Source: Falsiroseomonas sp051859025 (GTDB lineage Bacteria; Pseudomonadota; Alphaproteobacteria; Acetobacterales; Acetobacteraceae). Taken from it: a DNA stretch of 64,000 nt. Numbering within the stretch: position 1 is the first letter of the stretch; each line of letters starts with the position of its first letter. Below the pieces are notes generated by a model. It searched no databases. It saw only the letters and a program-made list of their open reading frames with translations, and was not told the origin of the DNA. Position numbers and translations under genes: made by a program. Positions 33,661 through 41,153 of the stretch are shown one piece after another. The stretch spans positions 53,733 to 117,732 of the forward strand of contig NZ_JBHYGL010000013.1 in assembly GCF_051859025.1 (NCBI RefSeq), written 5' to 3'.

Positions 33661-34673
33661 CAGATCCTCGGCATCCCGGCGCGTTCCAGGATCTCGGTCG
33701 AGAGCATGGCATCCGTATCGATCACCGTGCTGGTCACGCCGGACAGCTGCAGGTTGGTCGCGGTCTCCCGGTAGATGGCGGGGTCCACCCACATCAGGCC
33801 CCGCTCCGCCGTCAGCGCGCTGCGCATATGGTTCGCCTGCCCGCGCGCGAGGAAGACCTGCTGGTCGAGGTCGAGGCCATCGATGAACTTCTGGTCGATG
33901 ATCCACTTCGCCGCGGCCGCGGGGTCCTTGAAGTATTCCTGCCAGGCCTTCGCCTCGGCGCGGAGGTAGCGGACCAGCACGTCCCGCTTCGCGGGATCGG
34001 CGAAGGCGCGTTGCTGCGTGAAGTAGGAATTGGTCTGCGCATTCATCCCGTATTGCGCCAGCGGCATCAGGTTCACCGGCACGCCCGCCATCTCGATGCT
34101 TCGCGGTTCGTTGAAGGCGAAGGTGGTAATCATGGCGTGGACGCGGCCGGAGATGATGGTCGCGACGTCGGTGCGCCCGATCGGCGTCACCGTCACCTGG
34201 TCCGGCCGCAGCCCATTCTTGCGCATGAAGAGCTCGAAGAAAGTCTGGGCGGGAATCTTCACGGCGATGGGCCGCCCCGGCAGCTGTGACGGGTTCGTCA
34301 ACCCGCTGTCGCGCCGGGCCGTCATGCAGACGGGGCTGCGCTGGTACTGCGCGGCGAAGATCCTGAACTTCTCCCCCCGCCCGGCGCCGGCGATGATCTG
34401 TTCCGGCCCGACGATGCCGATATCCGCGCGACCCGCCGCCACCATCTGCACCTGGTCCACCCCGGTGCTGGCGGGCACGGCGTTCACCGTCAGGCCCTCC
34501 GCCGCGAAGAACCCCGCGCGGACGGCATAGAGGGGGCCGAACATCTCCACATTCGGCGCATAGCCGAGTGCCACCGTCAGCCTGGCCGGCGACTGGGCGG
34601 AGGCGATGCGGAAGGATGGCAGGGCCAGCGTGGCGGACCCCGCCAGCAGCAGGCGGCGATTGAGGCGGATCAT
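33660..34673 (-). CDS. ABC transporter substrate-binding protein, NMT1/SsuA type
   Basis: A 337-residue periplasmic receptor with a signal peptide (RLNRRLLLAGSATLALPSF, cleavage near ASAQ, ~26-27). The NMT1/THI5-like fold is shown by VALGYAPNVEMFGPLY (~35-50), VVQMVAAGRADIGIVG-like VQMVAAGRADIGIVG (~75-89) and FYELFM-like TFFELFMRKNGL (~142-153). Members bind sulfonates, nitrate, thiamine precursors or aromatic acids. The ATG at 34673 is chosen because GAGGAG lies eight bases before it; ATGs seven and three codons upstream are less well placed. The ligand is probably the substrate of the LLM monooxygenase. Confidence 0.92.
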   Translation of the reverse strand: MIRLNRRLLLAGSATLALPSFRIASAQSPARLTVALGYAPNVEMFGPLYAVRAGFFAAEGLTVNAVPASTGVDQVQMVAAGRADIGIVGPEQIIAGAGRGEKFRIFAAQYQRSPVCMTARRDSGLTNPSQLPGRPIAVKIPAQTFFELFMRKNGLRPDQVTVTPIGRTDVATIISGRVHAMITTFAFNEPRSIEMAGVPVNLMPLAQYGMNAQTNSYFTQQRAFADPAKRDVLVRYLRAEAKAWQEYFKDPAAAAKWIIDQKFIDGLDLDQQVFLARGQANHMRSALTAERGLMWVDPAIYRETATNLQLSGVTSTVIDTDAMLSTEILERAGMPRI

Positions 34674-34686
34674 CGGCTGCATCTCC

Positions 34687-35517
34687 TCAGGCATAGGCGG
34701 GTTCGGGGGCGGGCTGGCGCTTCACGCCGGGGTCGCCATGCAGGGCGTGGCGCAACTCCGCCTCATGCGCGGCGAAGGCCGGGTCGTCGCGCATCGCCGC
34801 GCTGCGGTGGTGGCCGAAGCCGATATCGAGGCGATGCACGATCCGCCCCGGCCGCGGCGACATCACCGCCACCATGTCGGACAGGATGATCGCCTCCGAG
34901 ATCGAATGCGTCACCAGCAGCAGGGTGGCGGATGTCTCCTCCAGGATGCGCAGCAGCTCGAAGTTCAGCGTGGCGCGCGTCAGCTCATCCAGCGCGCCGA
35001 AGGGCTCGTCCATCAGCAGGAAGCGCGGCCGCAAGGTCAGCGCGCGGGCGATGGCGGCGCGCTGGCGCATCCCGCCGGAGAGTTCATGCGGATAGGCGCG
35101 TTCGAAGCCCCGCAGCCCCACCAGCTCGATCGCCTCCTCTGCGCGCCGGCGGCGCTCCGCCTTGTCGGCGCGTGCCACTTCGAGGCCGAGTTCCACATTC
35201 TCCAGCATCCGCCGCCAGGGCAGCAGCACGGATTGCTGGGAGACAAGCGCGAAGCTGCGCGTGGCGCGCGCTTCCGCCGGTGTCATCCCGCCGAGCGTCG
35301 CGCTGCCGCCGCTGGGCTGCACGATATCGGCCAGGATGCGCAGCAGCGTGGATTTCCCGCAACCGGAAGCGCCGATCAGCGATGCCCATCCGCCTTCGGG
35401 AATGGTCAGCGAACAGGCGGAAAGCGCCTGCGTCACCTCCCGCCCCCGGCGATAGGTTATGGAGAGGTCGCGGATCTCGATGCCACCGCGCGGCGGCGCA
35501 TCCTGCAGTCTCGCCAA
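34687..35517 (-). CDS. ABC transporter ATP-binding protein, nitrate/sulfonate/taurine type
   Basis: A 276-residue ATPase. Walker A GASGCGKST (49-57), Q-loop SQQSVLLPW (~93-101), signature LSGGMRQR (~146-153) and Walker B LLMDEPFGALD (~167-177) are intact, as is the H-loop LLLVTHS. The only usable start is TTG at 35517, preceded by GGGGAGG with a six-base spacer. It is the first gene of the minus-strand operon ATPase, receptor, two permeases, LLM oxidoreductase. The C-terminal ~45 residues extend beyond the usual domain. Confidence 0.93.
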   Translation of the reverse strand: MARLQDAPPRGGIEIRDLSITYRRGREVTQALSACSLTIPEGGWASLIGASGCGKSTLLRILADIVQPSGGSATLGGMTPAEARATRSFALVSQQSVLLPWRRMLENVELGLEVARADKAERRRRAEEAIELVGLRGFERAYPHELSGGMRQRAAIARALTLRPRFLLMDEPFGALDELTRATLNFELLRILEETSATLLLVTHSISEAIILSDMVAVMSPRPGRIVHRLDIGFGHHRSAAMRDDPAFAAHEAELRHALHGDPGVKRQPAPEPAYA

Positions 35518-35523
35518 GCATCG

Positions 35524-35530
35524 CCTCCCC
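35524..35530 (-). promoter_or_regulatory. Strong ribosome-binding site fixing a TTG start
   Basis: GGGGAGG on the minus strand, six bases before the TTG at 35517. No ATG or GTG exists in frame upstream, so this site decides the start of the ATPase gene. Confidence 0.7.
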
Positions 35531-35670
35531 AGGCCCGCGCGTGTCGGGCCGTCCAGTCGTTGCGATCGGGGTGGCTGGCGTGATGGGTGGCGGTTCGCCT
35601 CTCGCGGCGTCCGCTTTCCCGTTCCTCGATGGTAAGGCTTTCATGCGGGCTGCGGCGCGGTCAAGCGCCC

Positions 35671-35695
35671 GATGGGCGACGGTGCGTTGCCCATC
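35671..35695. promoter_or_regulatory. 25-bp dyad in a divergent promoter region
   Basis: GATGGGCGACG-GTG-CGTTGCCCATC, 11-bp arms with one G-T pair, in the 252-base region 35518-35769 between the ABC ATPase gene and the enolase-superfamily gene. It could be an operator shared by both clusters, or a hairpin in the leader of the plus-strand transcript. Confidence 0.5.
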
Positions 35696-35769
35696 CGGCA
35701 ACGCCGGCCCCTCGCCAGACGCGTCCCGCGGTGCCTAGACTGGCCGCGGGACAAGGGGGGGACAGCGCC

Positions 35770-36939
35770 ATGCGGATCGCGCGACTGCGCAGCTTCATGA
35801 GCCGCGACGGCGACCGGCCGCGCGTGATCGTGGCACTCGACACGCAATGCGGCATCATCGGCTGGGGCGAGTGCTACAATCACGGGCCCGACCGCGCCTT
35901 GCCGCCGCTGCTCGATTATCTCACGGACATGATCATCGGCGAGGATCCGCGGCGCGTCGAATACCTCACGCTCAAGCTGGTGCAGCAGGCGCGCTTCCCG
36001 CCAGGCGCGCTCGGCCTGGCGGCTATCGCCGCCATCGACCAGTGCCTGTGGGACATTGCCGCCAAGGCACTCGGCGTGCCCGTCTACCAGATCCTAGGCG
36101 GCGCCATGCGGGATCGCGTACGGGTCTACCAGGGCATCTACACCGCGCCCGATCCCGCCATCGCCCGCGACCGCGTGCAGGAGTTGAACGACCGCTTCGG
36201 TCTCACGGCCTTCAAGCTCAGCCCCTATCGCGTCGACATGCACGCGCATCGTTGGGGAGAGGTTGTGCGGGAAGCCGGCGACTACTTCCGCCGGCTGCGA
36301 GAGGTCGCGCCGGGCCATTTCGACTTCGCCTTCGACGCCCACGCCAAGATCTTCGAGCCCTGGCAGGCCGTGCAACTCGGCAACGCGCTGGCGCCCTACG
36401 ACCCCCTGTTCTTCGAGGAGCCGATCAGGCCGGAGCATTTCCCGGCCTGGGGCGAGTTGAAGTCTCGCCTGAACTGCCCGCTCGCCACCGGTGAATCCCT
36501 CTACAGCCGCTACGAATTCCTGGCGCTGCTGAACGCGCGGGGCGTGGACATCATCCAGCCCGATGTCTGCGTCGTCGGTGGCGTGGGGGAAATGCGGCGC
36601 ATCTGGACGCTGGCGGAGGCGCATTACGTCTCGCTGGCGCCGCACAACCCGATGGGCCCGCTGGCGACGGCGGTGAACCTCCACCTCTGCCTGGCCGCGC
36701 CCAACTTCAAGATCCTGGAATACCGCTTGCCGCCCGGCATCGACACCCTGCGCAAGGATGGCGACACCGGCAGCTATGTCGTCGATCCCTACCTGCCGGA
36801 GGATGGTCACGTGTTGCCCCGCCCGGACCGCCCCGGCTGGGGCGTGGAGGTGGATGAGGAGTACCTGGCGACCGACCGCTATGTGCGGTGGGAGCGGAAG
36901 ATGCCGCGAAAGCCCGATGGGTCGTGGGGCTACCCGTAG
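35770..36939 (+). CDS. Enolase-superfamily enzyme, galactonate-dehydratase-like
   Basis: A 389-residue mandelate racemase / D-galactonate dehydratase relative. The magnesium ligands are D in FDFAFDAHAK (~180), E in LFFEEPIRPE (~218) and E in ATGESLY (~244). The late PHNPMGPLA (~295-303) provides the catalytic His of the dehydratase group. K in FKLSPYR (~157) is a second candidate. Acid-sugar dehydration is the likely chemistry but the sugar is unknown. ATG 35770 follows an AAGGGGGG ribosome-binding site. It is first in a plus-strand cluster with a complete peptide/opine-type ABC importer, which may supply its substrate or a conjugate of it. Confidence 0.87.
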   Translation: MRIARLRSFMSRDGDRPRVIVALDTQCGIIGWGECYNHGPDRALPPLLDYLTDMIIGEDPRRVEYLTLKLVQQARFPPGALGLAAIAAIDQCLWDIAAKALGVPVYQILGGAMRDRVRVYQGIYTAPDPAIARDRVQELNDRFGLTAFKLSPYRVDMHAHRWGEVVREAGDYFRRLREVAPGHFDFAFDAHAKIFEPWQAVQLGNALAPYDPLFFEEPIRPEHFPAWGELKSRLNCPLATGESLYSRYEFLALLNARGVDIIQPDVCVVGGVGEMRRIWTLAEAHYVSLAPHNPMGPLATAVNLHLCLAAPNFKILEYRLPPGIDTLRKDGDTGSYVVDPYLPEDGHVLPRPDRPGWGVEVDEEYLATDRYVRWERKMPRKPDGSWGYP

Positions 36940-37048
36940 AGGGTTGCGAAGACGAAACCTCGCCGTCATCGAACGTGCTTGAAGGCGCGCGTGGCGCATG
37001 CAAGCCTCGCCGCATCCGGGGCAACACCGGGCGGAGGAGGCTGCGGCC

Positions 37049-38983
37049 ATGAAGGATCACGGGGTGGGGCGTCGTGCCCTGTTGCAGGGGGCGGCCGGCA
37101 TGGCCGTGGCGATGCCCGCGGGCGCGGCGCTGGCCCAGGCGGCGGCGATGGAGGCACCGGATGTCGCGGCGGCCGTGCAGCAGGGGCGCCTGCCGCCCCT
37201 CGCGCAGCGCGTCGGCAGCGCGCCGATGGTGGTGACGCCCAACGAGCCGAATGTGCGCTACGGCGGAACGCTGCGCCGCGGCCTGCGCGGCGGGTCCGAC
37301 CATAACGGCATCCTGCGCCTGATCGGCAACCAGGGCCTGACGCGCTGGAACATGGAATTCACCGATGTGCTGCCTTGCGTCGCGCAGCGCTGGGAAGTCT
37401 CCGCGGATTCGAAGGAGTTCATCTTCCACCTGCGGCCTGGCATGCGCTGGTCCGATGGCGCGCCCTTCACGGCGGATGACATCCTTTTCGCCATCAACGA
37501 CTGCATCCTGAACACGGAACTCTACCGGTCCCCGCCCACGATGTGGGTGATCGATGGCCAGCCTGTGAAGTGCGAGAAGATCAGCGATACGGCGGTGAAG
37601 TTCACCTTCGCCGGTCCCTACGGCCTGTTCCTGCAGCAGATGGCCACGCCGCTCGGCCAGCATCCCACGCTGTTCGCGAAGCACTATTGCGGCCGCTTCC
37701 ACCCGAAATACAACGCGGAGCTCGCGGCGACGCTGCGCCAGGCGAATGTGTCGGACTGGGCGCAACTGTTCCGCCAGCGCTGCGGCGACATCGAGATTCC
37801 CTCGCGCTGGGGCAATGCGGAAAAGCCGACGCTCGATCCCTGGGTGGTGGAGGAACCCTACCAGGGCGGTGCCACGCGTGTGACGATGCGGCGCAACCCC
37901 TTCTTCTGGCAGGTGGACACTAGCGGCCGCCAGCTGCCCTACATCGATCGCCTGAATTTCCAGGTCTACCAGGACGTGGAGAGCCTGATGCTGGACGTGA
38001 TCGGCGGGCGGCTCGACCTTCAGGAACGCCACATCGACGTGCTGGCGAACAAGCCTGTGGTCGCGCAGAACATGCAGCGCGGCAACTACCGCATGTTCGA
38101 CACGATCAATGCCGGCTCCACCAGCATGATGATCTACCCCAACATCACCCACAAGGATCCGAAGATCCGGGAGATGCTGGGCAACAAGGAATTCCGCCAG
38201 GCACTGTCGCTGGGCATCAACCGCCCGGAAATCGTGGACATCGTCTATCTCGGCCAGTCCGAGCCCTGGCAGACCGGCCCGCGGCCCACGCATCCCTGGT
38301 ACCATGAGAAGCTGGCGCGGCAGTTCACCGAACACAACACGCGCGAAGCCAACCGCATCCTGGATCGCATCGGCTACAATCGCCGCGACGGCCAGCGTTT
38401 CCGCCTGCGTCCCGATGGCCAGCGCGTCTTCTTCGCGATCGATGTCATCACCGCGCTCTACCCCGACAACAATGACGCGTTGGAACTCATCAAGCGCCAT
38501 TGGGTGGAGATCGGGATCGATGTGAAGATCAACACCATCGACCGATCTCTCTACTACACGCGCGGCGACAACAACGACCACGACATCGCGGTGTGGCCCG
38601 GGCCGGGTGGGCTGGAGCCGATGCTGGACCCCCGCGACTTCTTCGCCATGCACACGCAGGGCACCCGCTATGCCGTGCCCTGGGCCATGTGGTACGCCAG
38701 CGGCGGCCGGGACGGGCAGGAACCGCCGGAGCACCAGAAGGAACGCATGCGCCTGTATGACCAGGCGCGTTCCACCGCGGATACGCGGCGCCAGGGCGAG
38801 TTGATGAAGCGCGTCTTCGACATCTGCGCCGAGCAGTTCGAATGCATCGGCGTCAACCTGGCGCCGAACCTGTTCGGCGTGGCGCAGAACCGGCTGCGCG
38901 GCGTGCCGGGTTCCATGCCCTATAGCTGGTCCTGGCCACATCCGGGGCCGTCCCTGCCGCAGCAATTCTTCTTCACCTCGTAA
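37049..38983 (+). CDS. ABC transporter substrate-binding protein, oligopeptide type (SBP_bac_5)
   Basis: A 644-residue periplasmic receptor, longer than typical DppA (~535). The signal sequence has an RR pair (GRRALLQGAAGMAVAMPAG; cleavage near ALAQA), possibly Tat. Family blocks: FIFHLRPGMRWSDGAPFTADD region (split: FHLRPGMRWSDG / PFTADDILF, ~130-152) and FRQALSLGINRPEI (~385-398). ATG 37049 has GGAGGAGG nine bases upstream. It is followed by two permeases and a fused ATPase on the same strand. An 11-bp hairpin separates it from the first permease, which would favour higher receptor levels. Confidence 0.93.
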   Translation: MKDHGVGRRALLQGAAGMAVAMPAGAALAQAAAMEAPDVAAAVQQGRLPPLAQRVGSAPMVVTPNEPNVRYGGTLRRGLRGGSDHNGILRLIGNQGLTRWNMEFTDVLPCVAQRWEVSADSKEFIFHLRPGMRWSDGAPFTADDILFAINDCILNTELYRSPPTMWVIDGQPVKCEKISDTAVKFTFAGPYGLFLQQMATPLGQHPTLFAKHYCGRFHPKYNAELAATLRQANVSDWAQLFRQRCGDIEIPSRWGNAEKPTLDPWVVEEPYQGGATRVTMRRNPFFWQVDTSGRQLPYIDRLNFQVYQDVESLMLDVIGGRLDLQERHIDVLANKPVVAQNMQRGNYRMFDTINAGSTSMMIYPNITHKDPKIREMLGNKEFRQALSLGINRPEIVDIVYLGQSEPWQTGPRPTHPWYHEKLARQFTEHNTREANRILDRIGYNRRDGQRFRLRPDGQRVFFAIDVITALYPDNNDALELIKRHWVEIGIDVKINTIDRSLYYTRGDNNDHDIAVWPGPGGLEPMLDPRDFFAMHTQGTRYAVPWAMWYASGGRDGQEPPEHQKERMRLYDQARSTADTRRQGELMKRVFDICAEQFECIGVNLAPNLFGVAQNRLRGVPGSMPYSWSWPHPGPSLPQQFFFTS

Positions 38984-38992
38984 GGGAAGGGG

Positions 38993-39019
38993 GCGGGGCC
39001 GGCGCGCAGCCGGCCCCGC
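38993..39019 (+). terminator. Intercistronic 11-bp hairpin between receptor and permease genes
   Basis: GCGGGGCCGGC / GCCGGCCCCGC with a five-base loop (39004-39008), between the receptor stop and the permease ATG at 39029. No T-tract follows. In binding-protein operons such hairpins usually stabilise the upstream receptor mRNA or attenuate read-through. Confidence 0.65.
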
Positions 39020-39028
39020 ATCATCCGC

Positions 39029-40015
39029 ATGCTGGCCTATATCCTCCGCCGCCTGGTCTGGATGGTGCCGTCCCTCGTGGCGGTCAGCTTCCTGGCGTTC
39101 TTCCTGATCCAACTGCCGCCGGGCGACTACGTCACGACCTATGTCGCGACGCTGGCCGCCTCGAACGAGATCGTGGACCAGCGCACGGCGCAGGAATTGC
39201 GCGAACGCTTCGGGCTGGAACAGCCTTTCATCGTGCAGTACTGGAAATGGATCACCGGCATCCTGCTGCGCGGCGATTTCGGCCTGTCCTTCGAATGGCA
39301 GCAGCCCGTCTCCGGCCTCATCTGGGAACGCATGGGGCTGACGCTGCTGCTGACGTCATCGACGCTGGCGATGACCTGGGCGATCGCGCTGCCCATCGGC
39401 GTGCTCTCCGCCGTGCGGCAATACAGCTTCGTGGACTACTTCTTCACCTTCATCGCCTTCCTCGGCCTGGCAATACCGGGCTTCCTGCTGGCGCTGGTGC
39501 TGATGTACGTCGCCGTCGTGCATTTCGGGCAGGATGTCGGCGGATTGTTCAGTGAGGAATACCAGACCGCGCCCTGGTCCTTCGCGAAGTTCGTCGATCT
39601 GCTCATGCATCTCTGGGTGCCCGTGGTGATCCTGGCGGTGAACGGCACGGCGGGCCTGGTGCGCGTGATGCGCGCCAATATGCTGGATGAGCTGCACCGC
39701 CCCTATGTGACGACCGCGCGCGCCAAGGGACTTTCCGAGATTCGCCTGCTCATCAAGTATCCCGTGCGGCTGGCGATCAATCCGCTGATCTCCACCATCG
39801 GCTGGATGCTGCCGCAGCTGATCTCCGGCGCCACCATCGTGGCCGTGGTCATGTCGCTGCCTATCGCCGGCCCGCTGCTGCTGCAGGCGCTGCTGAGTCA
39901 GGATATGTACCTGGCCGGCGCCTTCCTGCTGCTGATGTGCACGCTGACCCTGGTGGGCATGCTGCTGTCGGACATCCTGCTGGCGCTGGTCGATCCGCGC
40001 ATCCGGTACGACTGA
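39029..40015 (+). CDS. ABC transporter permease, DppB type
   Basis: A 328-residue inner-membrane permease with about six segments. MLAYILRRLVWMVPSL opening, the first periplasmic loop with ERFGLEQPFIVQYWKWI (~63-79), and the EAA loop HRPYVTTARAKGLSE (~229-243) are typical. The late IAGPLLLQALLSQDM is the usual DppB end. It overlaps closely with the next permease gene (one base between stop and ATG). Confidence 0.94.
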   Translation: MLAYILRRLVWMVPSLVAVSFLAFFLIQLPPGDYVTTYVATLAASNEIVDQRTAQELRERFGLEQPFIVQYWKWITGILLRGDFGLSFEWQQPVSGLIWERMGLTLLLTSSTLAMTWAIALPIGVLSAVRQYSFVDYFFTFIAFLGLAIPGFLLALVLMYVAVVHFGQDVGGLFSEEYQTAPWSFAKFVDLLMHLWVPVVILAVNGTAGLVRVMRANMLDELHRPYVTTARAKGLSEIRLLIKYPVRLAINPLISTIGWMLPQLISGATIVAVVMSLPIAGPLLLQALLSQDMYLAGAFLLLMCTLTLVGMLLSDILLALVDPRIRYD

Positions 40016-40016
40016 G

Positions 40017-41153
40017 ATGAACGTCATCCAGCCCGCCGCGCTGCCCGAGGAACGGGCCATCGACCGCACCGCGGCGGCTTCACAGTGGAAGCTGATGTGG
40101 TGGAATTTCCGCCGCCACCGGCTGGCCATGGCCGGCGGGATCATCGTCCTGCTGCTGTACGTCGTCGCGCTGGTGCCGGATTTCCTGGCGACCACTGACC
40201 CCGGCAAGCAGAATGCCCGCGCGGTCTTCCACCCGCCCCAGATGATCCAGTTGATCGAGACGACGGAGAATGGCTGGCGCATCCGCCCGCATGTCCAGGC
40301 CATGCGGCTGACGCGGGATCGCGTGACGCTGGCGCCGACCTTCACGCCCGATCCCAACCGCAAGATCTATCTCGGCTTCTTCGTCGAGGGCTACGAATAC
40401 GAACTGCTCGGCCTGTTCACGACCAGCATCCACCTCTTCGGGCCGGAGAACCCGCGCGACAGTGTCTTCCTGTTCGGCGCGGATCGACTGGGGCGCGATG
40501 TCTACAGCCGGATGATGAAGGCGGCGCAGACCTCGCTGTTCATCGGCCTGATCGGCGTGTTCCTGTCGCTGGTCATCGGCCTGATCCTCGGCGGTATCTC
40601 CGGCTATTACGGTGGGCGGATCGATTTCGTCATCCAGCGCGTGATCGAATTCGTGCTGTCGCTGCCGACCATACCGATCTGGCTGGCGCTGGGTGCCGCG
40701 CTGCCTCAGGGCTGGCCGCCGGAACGCATCTACCTCTGCATCACCATCATCCTGTCGCTGGTGGGCTGGGCACAGCTGGCGCGCGTGGTGCGCGGGCGCT
40801 TCCTTTCGCTACGGACAGAGGATTTCGTCACCGCCGCGCGGCTCGATGGCGCGTCGGAGAAGCGGATCATCTTCCGCCACATGCTGCCCTCCTTCGCCTC
40901 CCACATCATCGCCTCCATCACCCTCGCAATTCCCGCGATGATCCTGGCGGAGACGGCGCTCTCCTTCCTCGGCCTGGGCCTGCAGCCACCCGTCATCTCC
41001 TGGGGCGTACTGCTGCGGGAGGCGCAGAACATCCGCTCCATCGCGACGGCGCCCTGGCTCTTCGCACCCGGCGGCGCGGTGGTGATCGCGGTGCTGGCCT
41101 TGAACTTCCTCGGCGATGGATTGCGCGACGCGGCGGACCCCTATCAGAAATGA
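40017..41153 (+). CDS. ABC transporter permease, DppC type
   Basis: A 378-residue permease. It has an N-terminal cytoplasmic part, a first membrane segment (~42-58), a long periplasmic insert (~60-150; containing LGRDVYSRMMKAAQTS at ~160) and five further segments. EAA motif RTEDFVTAARLDGASEKRII region (split: EDFVTAARLDGASE). The insert makes it ~80 residues longer than E. coli DppC. Its stop overlaps the ATPase start (ATGA). Confidence 0.93.
   Translation: MNVIQPAALPEERAIDRTAAASQWKLMWWNFRRHRLAMAGGIIVLLLYVVALVPDFLATTDPGKQNARAVFHPPQMIQLIETTENGWRIRPHVQAMRLTRDRVTLAPTFTPDPNRKIYLGFFVEGYEYELLGLFTTSIHLFGPENPRDSVFLFGADRLGRDVYSRMMKAAQTSLFIGLIGVFLSLVIGLILGGISGYYGGRIDFVIQRVIEFVLSLPTIPIWLALGAALPQGWPPERIYLCITIILSLVGWAQLARVVRGRFLSLRTEDFVTAARLDGASEKRIIFRHMLPSFASHIIASITLAIPAMILAETALSFLGLGLQPPVISWGVLLREAQNIRSIATAPWLFAPGGAVVIAVLALNFLGDGLRDAADPYQK

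Noticed and set aside
36707..39112. An 801-codon open frame on the minus strand
   Set aside because: Antisense to the dehydratase and receptor genes, no recognisable motif.
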